Origin: Pyricularia pennisetigena
Taxonomy: Eukaryota > Ascomycota > Sordariomycetes > Magnaporthales > Pyriculariaceae
NCBI RefSeq assembly: GCF_004337985.1
Contig: NW_021940925.1
Span: 1 to 64,000, forward strand
DNA: 64,000 bases
Reading direction: 5' to 3'
Part shown: in pieces, positions 47,041-56,280 of the stretch
Numbering within the stretch: position 1 is the first letter of the stretch
Layout of the letters: the number at the start of each line of letters is the position of its first letter
Translations under genes and position numbers: made by a program
Notes under the pieces: model-generated
The model's database searches: none
The model's input: the letters and a program-made list of their open reading frames with translations, nothing else
Told to the model about the DNA's origin: nothing

Positions 47041-48600
47041 CCATAATTTTCGACCAAACCGTAAGCCACCCCTCATTAGTTTTTTAGCTAAAAAATCGTT
47101 AACAAATCAACTCGTACCGCGTGCGATCCCGTTTCATATTACCACAATTGCATTGACCGCAAATAAAACCGTATTATAACGTTCCCAAAATCTCCCGCTA
47201 TTTTAAACGCCCGCTTACACGCCAAATATTTCGAGATTTATTATAGCAGGGCGGCAATCGCGCGGGAGGGCAAACCCGAACCAAAATCGATCCGGGCGTT
47301 TTATAAAAGGCACGGTTACCCGTATTTAAATATCTAATAATATATGCGTAATTTTTCATCAACGGTATTTCTGTATTATCGGTACAGCGTGGCGGGCGGC
47401 CGTTAACGCTGTTTAATATTAAAAATCAGATTTTCGTTAAATATATTGTGCAATTTGATAAATTCAGTGCATAAACGATTTACAATACGTAATATTTGCG
47501 GCCAATTTAATACGTTGACTACGTGTACCGTTTCGTGGATTAATCCAAAATAATTGGTACGGCCGCTGGTTTAAAAAATACCCGGAATTACGATTTACCA
47601 AATAATAACCCGTTAAAATTACTCGTTTTAACTGGGAATAATAAATCGATTTTATAAAAAGTTGGTATCGCCGTACGGCGGTTCGTGCGGTAAAGTTTAG
47701 GATTACGGTTTTAACGGCCTGGAACGTTAACGAATACGGTATTAAGATCGGTGTACGAAATAGCCGGATACCGGTATTAGTCGTAACGAAAAAAGGTATT
47801 AAAAACCACGTACCGCTGATCCAATTAACCATAAAAATTATTCATTAATAGGTGGTGGTAACGTTATTGGGTAATCGTTACCGCTTTTTTTATATTTTTA
47901 CCAAATGGCAAACGAGCAATTGGTTTAATTTGGATTTATTTGCGGGGATTGTTTTTACGCGGTTTAAAACCGGGTTTTCCAACGGAAATATTTAACTTAT
48001 TTGTATATAGCATTTTAATTGGTATTTGTGGTTAGAAACCGCTACCATGCAATCGAGCGGATTTTTTACGTTAAAAAGTAGTTTGGTTATAATTTCGACG
48101 TTAAATTCGATTTTGTAAACCACATTACAGATAATATTGATTTAAATTTACGGCGGGCCAAAAATCGTATTTGGAGGTGGTTTTTTCTCGACGGCTTTAC
48201 CGGCTATTTTGGTATGAATATATGTAATTACTATTTTAAATTTATTAGCGGAATTGTTATTTTACCGTTTTATTGAACGTATTCTATGTAACCTATGGAC
48301 GTATCCGTGTTTGGCTACCTGAAAAACGAGTTGCAGGCGGTTTTGTATAAATATATAAATACTGATATTCCGGCTTTTACCCGGTTAAACTTCGTTGCCA
48401 CAATTCAAATAAATGGTTTTCGATTTCCGGGTTAATTTAGCGGTAAATTGATGTATACTTACTTATTTAGCAGTACTCGTCAACGGTTTCCACAATTCGC
48501 CATACGATAAACGGTTTTTAAAATACATGTTTATTTCCTGTTAACGGCATTAAAATGCTCGCCAAATTACTTGGCCACGCCGCAGTAACAAATATACCGC
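47040..48600 (+). pseudogene. RIPed DDE transposase of a further pogo/Tc5-like family
   Basis: In plus orientation near 48190-48360 the frame reads DGFTGYFGMNICNYYFKF, then ILPFY, a stop, TYSM, a stop, PMDVSVFGYLKNELQA. This is a RIPed form of the second and third catalytic regions of pogo-like transposases (D.h..H ... LPPHsTH.QPLDv.vFg.lK). Near 47240-47310 AREGKPEPKSIRAFYKRHGY looks like the N-terminal DNA-binding region. It differs from the other families in the window. Multiple stops; element ends not located. The 122-codon minus frame at 47832-47464 is its antisense shadow. Confidence 0.6.
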
Positions 48601-49010
48601 GATACCCGGACTTTTTTCCTACCGTTAACCGATTTTCACGGGCCAAATATAATGTAAACCGTATAACAGTTAAAGCGCATTACTTTAGTTTATATACCGT
48701 TGATGTTGTGTTTAATTTATAAACCGTTAACAACGAGGCGATTGTTTTACAGTAACGCGTTGCCTAAAAGCAAAAGAATAAGGAAAAAACACCTTTAACG
48801 CGCTTTACGATATAAAATTAAAATAACTTTGAAATTACAAAATAACCAATTCCAAACCGCTAATACGTTGGAAAATATGCGGGCCGCACCCGAAACCAAA
48901 TAAATGTTAATCGAGGAAATAACCTTATATTAACAAAAAAAGTTAATTAAAATATATAATATAGGTATAAAAACTTGGTTTTTTAACGCTGGCGAAAAAC
49001 GCAGGGCATG
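48601..49010. other. AT-rich spacer, probably the tail of the RIPed transposon
   Basis: No frame of note; composition continues that of the transposase relic up to the LTR starting at 49011. Confidence 0.4.
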
Positions 49011-49480
49011 TGTTACGACCAGGATTGTAGCCGACACTATTGGGCAGGAGAGGAGTGTTAGAACCCAGGCGGGATTTAGCGGGAACCTCGAAACACGAAC
49101 AAGGACTAAAACACACAGGGTCACGTAACGATAAAATAAGGAACCCTAACCCGATTACCGGGCGGAAATCATCACGGTTATTACCAAAAAAGTGATCACC
49201 TCTGGCCGTAATTACCCCAAAAAGATTATAATTATTTACACAGAATAATGACCTAATTATGAAAGGTTATATTTATTACTATGTAAATAAATTCGATTTT
49301 AGGATTGCTGAGCAGCAATTAATTTTATATTCTAATTAAGCTTTAAATTTATTTGAAAACGAGTATAATTTTACCCCAATTATTGAAAATCCCAATTACC
49401 CAATTTAATCGTTCAATTGTTTTAACCCATTATATTTTATTTGAAAAACAGGTTACCCGATACCTTGGTGGTAGAACTTT
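49011..49480 (+). repeat. 5' LTR of Gypsy family 2, copy 2
   Basis: Carries GATTGCTGAGCAGCAATTAA, TTTTAACCCATTATATTTTA and GGTTACCCGATACCTTG in the order expected from the reverse complement of 22208-22676. The 3' boundary is approximate. Confidence 0.7.
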
Positions 49481-49679
49481 AACTGCTCCTATTTAATATT
49501 TAACCTTAAAATATACCGAATAGGATCGCCGAAACGATATTTTCCAACAAAACCACCCCTTAAACCCCTTTCACCATTATTGCTCCTGCCAACGCTGACG
49601 CCTTACGTTAAATAGTCGCGACGTTCCAGGCGGAAAATCGACATTTCCAGGAACGAATAACCGAACAAATTAATTGAAT

Positions 49680-51340
49680 TAATAAGAATTATATTAAATA
49701 CTTTTTACCATTATTTTATAATGGTATTATAGGTATTTTGCAGGAATCTTCTACAGAAGCCGGGGCTTATTTTCATTTTAACGAGGATAATTTCGATAAT
49801 AACGCAAATAAGGTTATATACGCAATTTAGTTGCTAAAAAGCAATGCGTTCGCCTGGTTCGAACGAACCCCACGAAATTATTGTGAGGAGGTTACGAGAT
49901 AGAATAAGCTTAATCTTAAACGCGGGCAAAAGTGGATCACGTATAAGGCTGATGGAGCGTTGAAATGGCAGATAACCGTCTATTAGCGGGTAATAGAGAT
50001 AATATATTGTTGCATAATCGATTCGTTGAATCGTTAAATCGATGAAGGTTATGGAAAATAACAAAGATGATAAATCTAAGGCTAAGTTGTGAATTACGTG
50101 TTGGAATCCGTAGGTGCAGATTTTCGATCCGGATGTCCGGAATGCGGGGTCACGTCCCGTGACTTGGCCTTATTCATGTGATTAACCTGCCGACCTATTG
50201 AGCCTAACGGCCTATTGTGCTTATGCATGCACAGAAAATCTGTGACCACAACGGGATTCGAACCCACGCACTTCAACAACGTATATATGATACAGATTAT
50301 GGTAGATGAGCTATACCACTAAGCTAGATTATACATAACGTATTTGTTTTATTGTTGAAACTATGAACAAAGACGTGATATATAAAGCTTTGTGTATTAA
50401 CGCGTATACGTTTTATTTGTTATTTATTTATTTATTCGATGGAGGGTGACTGATAGAATTAACCCGTCCCAGCCGTTATAGGATAATGCAGGGTAGCTAA
50501 TAAAATCAGCCCTGCGCTAGCCATGTTCACAATTATTTGGACTACGATAAGGAAAGAAACCGTAAAATTAAAATTGACCGCATTTTCGACGATTACGAAA
50601 ATTTCGAAAAATGTTTTAAAGAAATATTCAGTAACCCAAACGAGGAACGCACGGTTAAACGTAAATTAGTGCCCTTTACCTAATCCAAAACGGTATCCAA
50701 ATATATTAGTAAGTTTCGACAAATTACCGCTAAATTATTATAGGGCCCCGAAGCTTTAATAGCACATTTTTATGCGGGATTTAAGGAAAAGGTTAAAAAC
50801 GAATTTTAAAAAAAAAACGACCCAATATACCAGCAGAATATATGGAATTCGCGGTTAAAATCGACAACCGATTTTATTAACGAAAATTGGAACGACGCGA
50901 AAAACGCAGCGTATAAGGCCCAATTTTGCGACAAATTAATATAGGACGCAAATATTAATACCTCAAACCATTTCGTAAATGTAATATTTTTTACGGAATA
51001 TATAGCGGATTTATGGACTTTAACGCGATAAAATATAAAAAACTTCGCAAAAACTCCAAAGACGGTAAATGTTTTAAATGTAATAAGCCGGGATATATCG
51101 CCAAATTGTATCCCAGAAACGTTTTAAACTGATATCCCGATTTTATAACCGGATACCAAGATAATACCCCCGACCCGAATCCAGGAAATTACGAGGATTA
51201 AACGCCACCAGTTACTAATAAATATAACCGGATTAATATAAACTAAGAAATTGGATTATACATTACGACGATAATTATATAACTTATAATAACGCAAAAA
51301 TAGATGCAGCCTAATACCCGCAAAAATTTAGGAACACCCG
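49680..51340 (+). pseudogene. RIPed gag of Gypsy family 2, copy 2 (split)
   Basis: Collinear with the minus-strand gag of copy 1 (28980-28000). At about 51063-51118 the nucleocapsid knuckle reads CFKCNKPGYIAKLYP, where both the expected His and the last Cys are Tyr. Interrupted at 49880-50529. Confidence 0.65.
49880..50529 (-). mobile_element. SINE-like insertion with tRNA-type promoter boxes
   Basis: The Gypsy gag is interrupted here and resumes at 50530; the flanks share AATTATT (ends at 49879 and begins at 50530), which would be the target duplication. On the minus strand the insert has a perfect tRNA-type B box GGTTCGAATCC (50254-50264) and an A box TAGCTTAGTGG (50316-50326), 51 bases apart, followed by CCCGTTGTGGTCA. 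The 5' and 3' halves of an acceptor stem do not pair, so it is not a normal tRNA gene. About 190 bases lie upstream of the A box, more than in a simple tRNA-headed SINE, so a composite element or a transposon that captured a tRNA pseudogene is possible. Confidence 0.45.
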
Positions 51341-51871
51341 GACCCTAATAGTAGGAAACCGCGTATTTATTAAAATTAAACTACCAGAATACTTACGTAA
51401 ATAAACCGCCAAATTACTTGAACCTAGGGAATTAAATATTTTAACAAAACTGAGACTAACACTTTTGGAATAAGCCCACCGTATCTGAAAAGTTTAATAT
51501 ATCCTATTAAACGAATCCAACAACAAATTAAAAAACGAATTTTACGCAAGAAGGTTATACCTGTAAACTTATATAATATAGTAAAGGAAAATAATTCTCA
51601 TATTTATGAAAAAAAAACTTATCGAATTATACCGAGGCCACCAATTAATGGAATTCCCCGGAATGTTATTTCAAATACAGATATAACTCCCCATAGGACC
51701 AATTAATCCAATTTTCAGAAACCACCCTATTTTGGAAATTAAATATCCCAAAGATTTAAAAGTCTTTTGGGCAAAATGTTTTCGAAACAATTGCGGATTG
51801 CATTTTAACAGGAAAATGATTAACGACTTTTTCCCACGACGACGCAAAAGAATAAATATCCACTAAGTATA

Positions 51872-53729
51872 ACGTTGGGCTCCACATCTCCGACCCCCCT
51901 AAAGTCCGGCCCCCTTGAAAAATGTAACGACGAAATACCCCTTTTATAAACCGATTTAAATGTAAACCTATCAACGCACAATAATACAATCATTGTCAGG
52001 CTCTCCCGGTTCGCTAACCTCTTCTCCATCGTTCAAATCCTCTAAACAGTCCCTATTATTTTCCTGTGCTTCATAAACGTTTTTTTTGCTGACCAAAAGC
52101 TCGTTGGGATCCGGAATTACCCTTTTCCTTTTGACCGGCCGTACCGCCTCCAATTTTGCTTTTAACAAACTGATTTTTTGCTGAGCTTCAGCCAATAAGA
52201 TATCCTTGGTTTCGAAGCTTTTTTGGACTTTTGCAAACAAAAGCCGTGAAGTGGCGTTACTTTTTTCGGACCGGGAAATTTCCTGTAGTTGAAGTCGAAT
52301 ATCTCGGGTCGTTTTAGGGGTTTTCCAAATAAGTAAAGATTGGTCGTTAATTTTTTGGTTTGGGCTTTCCGGTGTTTTATCCCTTTGGAAGCCGTTATTT
52401 CTACCTTTTTCGACGTTGGCGTTGCTATTTTCTAATAAAAACGGGTTTAAAAGTGGTTTTGCCAAGTTCACCGGCCATAACCCCGTCGTACGCCAACCAG
52501 ATTGAATGGTTTTTGCTATAAATGCTTTTGATCTGGCTTTTCGATAGCAAAGTAGAAAGTTTCGTTTCCCAACAACCGTTGAACAGCAAAACTGGTTTAC
52601 AAATCCCAGGTGACGTCGATAAGCTTCCTTTAACGGCCCAAAAACCGATAAATCCAACGGTTGAAGAACGTGCGACGAATGAGGAGGTAAATATAAAAGC
52701 TGAATATTATTTTGGAGGCAAACAAGCATAAACTCGTCGCTGACGTGTGATCCGTGGCCGTCGAGAACTAATAAACGCTTTTCAGGAGTTAAAGGTTGGG
52801 TATTTGGAATAAACACCTTTTTTAACCATTCGATACCTGTTTCATTATTTGTCCACCCGTTTTCTGTTGCATGAAATTGCCAGGTATCGAAAGGACTTAA
52901 ATCAGCTGGAAACCATTGTTGCTGTACGTTTTTCCCCTTAAATATAACGAGGGGAGGTATAACAGCCCCCGTAGCTGATACACATTCGATTATGCTCGTC
53001 CAACCCCGCGTTCCAGGCTCTTTTCGCTGTAATGGCCGGATTTTATTACGCCCTAACACCAGGCCATTAGATCCTTTGCCTTCCATTATACCTGTTTCGT
53101 CCATATTCCAACGGTTGGCCGGTTTTATAGTATCGATAACGGGATTTTTCAAATAGGACCACCAAGATTTAATTACCTCGGTTGTAGCCCCATTAACCCG
53201 GGCATTTTCTATTCGCCGGGGCCTTTGGGTTTTCAAAATTGGATATCGGGCTATAAAACGGCTAACCCAATGTTTCCCAAGGCTTTTTCTTTCTCCGGCG
53301 GCCTGAAGAATTCGTTCCGCAAAATAGCGTAGTTCTTGATGCGTTGGCGGAAGGCCTAACGCGGCCTGCGCAAGTACCCAATCTGCCAAATAGGTCTCCT
53401 GCTCCTGTGAAAGCCTTTGACAAAATCTTTTCGCTTGTTGAATTGACTGGGCCCCCTTTAAACGATCGTGAAGGGTACTCCGAGGAATACCCCATTTTTG
53501 CGAGGTTTTGTGAACTGATTTGCCATTTCTTATGTCAGAAATGGCAGCAAGAAGCTGATTTTCAGTGTACTGTTTCATTGGAAAGTTTGGAGCAAGAATC
53601 TTCAAAATGCAAGTTCTAAAGTGAAAAATTCGTCTAGATATTTATAAAATAAAACAAAGGGTTGACGTGGCTGAGTAGATATTTTTAGGGGCCGGACTTT
53701 AGGGGGGTCGGAGATGTGGAGCCCAACGT
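51872..53729 (-). mobile_element. Intact Fot1/pogo-like transposon (first family)
   Basis: 42-base TIRs (51872-51913 and 53688-53729) starting ACGTTGGGCTCCACATCTCC, TA duplications at 51870-51871 and 53730-53731. Interior is one open transposase gene on the minus strand. Not RIPed. The right end recurs unchanged at 1-101. It sits in the Gypsy family 2 relic and is therefore younger. Confidence 0.92.
51971..53578 (-). CDS. Fot1/pogo-like DDE transposase (first family)
   Basis: About 535 codons from the ATG at 53578; the frame is open upstream to 53605 but only with a TTG, and MKQYTENQ aligns with the start of the related enzyme at 41453. Domains in order: helix-turn-helix (VHKTSQKWGIPRSTLHDRL), CENP-B/Tc5-type DNA-binding region (LPPTHQELRYFAERIL...LGKHWVSRFIARYP), DDE catalytic domain with RWNMDETGIMEG, LLVLDGHGSHVSDEF and LQPLDLSVFGPLKEAYRR, a coiled-coil-like segment (LAEAQQKISLLKAKLE), a basic stretch (RPVKRKR) and an acidic tail ending DNDCIIVR. 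All three catalytic acids are present, so it is probably active and could mobilise relatives with the same ends. The RIPed transposases in copies A to D are its relatives. Confidence 0.92.
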   Translation of the reverse strand: MKQYTENQLLAAISDIRNGKSVHKTSQKWGIPRSTLHDRLKGAQSIQQAKRFCQRLSQEQETYLADWVLAQAALGLPPTHQELRYFAERILQAAGERKSLGKHWVSRFIARYPILKTQRPRRIENARVNGATTEVIKSWWSYLKNPVIDTIKPANRWNMDETGIMEGKGSNGLVLGRNKIRPLQRKEPGTRGWTSIIECVSATGAVIPPLVIFKGKNVQQQWFPADLSPFDTWQFHATENGWTNNETGIEWLKKVFIPNTQPLTPEKRLLVLDGHGSHVSDEFMLVCLQNNIQLLYLPPHSSHVLQPLDLSVFGPLKEAYRRHLGFVNQFCCSTVVGKRNFLLCYRKARSKAFIAKTIQSGWRTTGLWPVNLAKPLLNPFLLENSNANVEKGRNNGFQRDKTPESPNQKINDQSLLIWKTPKTTRDIRLQLQEISRSEKSNATSRLLFAKVQKSFETKDILLAEAQQKISLLKAKLEAVRPVKRKRVIPDPNELLVSKKNVYEAQENNRDCLEDLNDGEEVSEPGEPDNDCIIVR

Positions 53730-53731
53730 TA

Positions 53732-54036
53732 AAACTGTTCAGGATTTATTGGTTGGATTTGAAATTAAAAACAAGAAAACATTTTATTTTTCCAAATGTA
53801 GCCGCGCTCTATTTTAAATCGAATATTATATTGAACGATGGTATTGTAATTATAACACGCACTAATATGTCCGGCAAAAAGGAAAACCTTTTCGTTTTGT
53901 AGAATCTCGCATTAACAGTAACATAAATTTGCGTTCAAAAAATGGCATAATAATTAACCGAAGACCTGTTTTGGCAAACAATTCAATATTGAGAAATCTA
54001 GTTAAAATAAAATTTCAAGTTCTAACAAAAAAGGAG
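53732..54036. other. Short AT-rich spacer, no gene
   Basis: About 300 bases between two transposons. It does not continue the Gypsy sequence at 51869 in any way I can see. Confidence 0.4.
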
Positions 54037-54038
54037 TA

Positions 54039-55899
54039 ACGTGGTTCATCAGGACCCCGGACATATCAGGACCCCGGACATTTTTCAACCCAGTTTCATC
54101 CTTTATTTTCCACACGTGTTCTTTCCCCCAACAGTAATGGAATCATCAAATTGCGAAGCGCGAATCATTCTTGCTCTAAATGAGCTCCGATCAAGCAAAA
54201 AGAAAAGCATACGAAAGGTTGCATTAATATATAATGCCCCAAAATCGACACTACACGACAGAATAAACGGCATCGCTTCTTTGGCCAATCGTCGGCCAGG
54301 CAACCAAAAGCTAACGGAAAGGGAAGAGGAAGTAGTTGTCCAGTATATATTGGACCTAGATTCCCGAGGGTTTCCAGCCCAGATCGCTGATGTGGCCGCA
54401 ATGGCCGATCATCTTCTCGCCGCGCGGGACGCGCGACCGGTTGGCAAGCAATGGGCTTATCGCTTCGTACAACGACGCACAGAATTAAAAACGCGTTTTT
54501 CTCGCGCTTACGATTTCCAAAGAGCTTTTTGCGAAGATCCTGACGCGTTAAACGCGTGGTTTCAATTGGTGGCCAATATGAGGGCCAAATATGGCATCCA
54601 AGACTGCGACATGTACAACTTCGACGAAACCGGCTTTATGATGGGCCAGATTTGCGCTGGAATGGTCGTAACTGGGTCCGAAAGACGCGGAAGAAGGAAA
54701 AAAGTACAGCCTGGCAATCGAGAATGGGCAACTGCAATTTGTTGCATCAGTGGCGACGGTTACGATATTCCCCCGTATATCATCGTCAAAGGCGTTTACC
54801 ATTTGTCCAATTGGTATACAGAAGGCGGTCTTCCGGACACGTGGCGCCTCAAACCCACCGTTAATGGATGGACCGACAACGAGACTGGCCTCGACTGGGT
54901 TCAGCATTTCGACAACCATACAAAATCGCGGACAAAAGGCGTATATCGGATGTTAGTGCTCGATGGGCACGGCAGTCATCGATCCCCTGAATTCGAGGGC
55001 TATTGCAAAGATCACAATATTATTCCACTTTGCCTGCCTGCTCATTCATCTCATTTAACCCAGCCACTTGATGTCGGAGTGTTCAACGTCCTTAAGCGGG
55101 CGTACGGTCAAGAAATTAACGACTTTATCCGGGCCCACATTACCAGCATTAGCAAAGTCGAGTTCTTTTTGGCTTTTGCAGCGGCTTACAAAAAGTCAAT
55201 GACAAAAGAAAATATGGCCGGGGGCTTTCGAGGGGCGGGAATTATCCCCCATAGCCCGGAAATGGTCATATCTAAGCTGGATGTTAGGCTACGGACGCCG
55301 TCACCTAAAGAGCTTGATTTTTCCAGCACCGACACCTGGGTCTCTCAAACACCGCACAACCCGACAGAAGCCGTTAATCAATCTACCCTTGTTAAAAGTC
55401 GAATCAGCTGTCATCAGGGAAGCTCGCCAACGCCTATTTTTAATGCTGTAAAGCAGCTAGCAAAAGGGTTGGAGTCGATTGCTCATCGAACCACACTTTT
55501 GGAAGCGGAGAACCGCAGCCTTCGGAAGGCCAACGAAGCGCTTAGCAAGCGGCGCAGGGCGCAAAAAACACGTATCCGCGAAGGAGGGTCATTTACCATA
55601 CAAGAGGGTCAGAATTTGCTTCAATTAAATGGTGCCGATGGTCTAATATACGAAAAGAAAGATGAAAATGGGGAGGGGAGTAGTGCGCAGCCGGCGACTA
55701 AACGACGTTGCGGCAACTGCGGTAAACCTGGACATAATGCACGCACCTGTCAGGAGGATGCAGAAATGTCTGATGTACATATATCCGATTGCATTGAGGT
55801 AAATTGAACAACGCTGGCGTTGCAATTGAAATTGGAAGTACTATTGTGCAGGAAGAGTGTCCGGGGTCCTGATATGTCCGGGGTCCTGATGAACCACGT
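54039..55899 (+). mobile_element. Intact pogo-like transposon (third family)
   Basis: Perfect 42-base TIRs (54039-54080 and 55858-55899) starting ACGTGGTTCATCAGGACCCC, with TA at 54037-54038 and 55900-55901. Each TIR contains ATCAGGACCCCGGACA twice in tandem. One open transposase gene inside, no RIP. Confidence 0.9.
54137..55807 (+). CDS. Pogo-like DDE transposase with C-terminal zinc knuckle (third family)
   Basis: 556 codons from the first ATG (MESSNCEARI); the frame is open from 54041 but starts with GTG within the TIR. Domains: helix-turn-helix (IRKVALIYNAPKSTLHDRI), CENP-B/Tc5-type DNA-binding region (FPAQIADVAAMADHLL...VGKQWAYRFVQRR), DDE domain with MYNFDETGFMMG, RMLVLDGHGSHRSPEF and LTQPLDVGVFNVLKRAYG, a leucine-rich coiled coil (TLLEAENRSLRKANEAL) followed by a basic stretch, and a CCHC zinc knuckle CGNCGKPGHNARTC near the C-terminus. 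Only distantly related to the other two intact transposases. All catalytic residues are present. Confidence 0.92.
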   Translation: MESSNCEARIILALNELRSSKKKSIRKVALIYNAPKSTLHDRINGIASLANRRPGNQKLTEREEEVVVQYILDLDSRGFPAQIADVAAMADHLLAARDARPVGKQWAYRFVQRRTELKTRFSRAYDFQRAFCEDPDALNAWFQLVANMRAKYGIQDCDMYNFDETGFMMGQICAGMVVTGSERRGRRKKVQPGNREWATAICCISGDGYDIPPYIIVKGVYHLSNWYTEGGLPDTWRLKPTVNGWTDNETGLDWVQHFDNHTKSRTKGVYRMLVLDGHGSHRSPEFEGYCKDHNIIPLCLPAHSSHLTQPLDVGVFNVLKRAYGQEINDFIRAHITSISKVEFFLAFAAAYKKSMTKENMAGGFRGAGIIPHSPEMVISKLDVRLRTPSPKELDFSSTDTWVSQTPHNPTEAVNQSTLVKSRISCHQGSSPTPIFNAVKQLAKGLESIAHRTTLLEAENRSLRKANEALSKRRRAQKTRIREGGSFTIQEGQNLLQLNGADGLIYEKKDENGEGSSAQPATKRRCGNCGKPGHNARTCQEDAEMSDVHISDCIEVN

Positions 55900-55901
55900 T
55901 A

Positions 55902-56280
55902 TATTAATGCTAAAAATATATAAAAAACCTAATAAAACGAATATTAACATTTTAATAGCGTTTTATTTCCATTCGAATATTTTAAAATATTAAAACGTAA
56001 TAACGATATAAAACGGCGCACAGCACTTATTGGTACAATGCATCTAAAAAGAATTCGTGGAAAAATCCGTAAAAGATTTCAACAAATTGATAAATTTTAA
56101 AATCGGCGTTGGGTTTGGGCAGGCGATAAACGAGCTAAAATCCAACGAAATATTGTTGTTTTTGTTCACGTAAAACCCAATTTAACCAAATATTTGCTAT
56201 TTTATCTCAGGCTCGCATGTAAGAAACATCCAGAAAGGTCCGCCAGAGATTACTTTTATTGTGTTTTTCAAAACAAATAA
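55902..56280. other. AT-rich spacer up to the virus-like segment
   Basis: No gene. Composition changes abruptly from AT-rich to GC-rich at about 56280-56300, which I take as the left boundary of the foreign segment. Confidence 0.5.

Larger units (their letters stand above)
49011..51869 (+). mobile_element. Ty3/Gypsy family 2, copy 2 (5' part only), interrupted twice
   Basis: Begins with an LTR (49011 to about 49480) starting TGTTACGACC, as on the element strand of the copy at 22208-29448. Leader and gag follow in plus orientation, RIPed. An unrelated segment with tRNA-like boxes splits gag at 49880-50529, and the element stops at 51869 where a DNA transposon has inserted; I do not find its continuation after 53732. 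Confidence 0.75.

Noticed and set aside
47464..47832. 122-codon minus-strand ORF
   Set aside because: Lies antisense within the RIPed plus-strand transposase relic; AT-rich frames there are open by chance.
50245..50333. Functional tRNA gene on the minus strand
   Set aside because: A and B boxes are good, but the acceptor and anticodon stems do not pair, so a SINE-like or pseudo-tRNA origin is more likely.
54548..54919. 123-codon minus-strand ORF inside the third transposon
   Set aside because: Antisense shadow of the intact transposase at 54137-55807.
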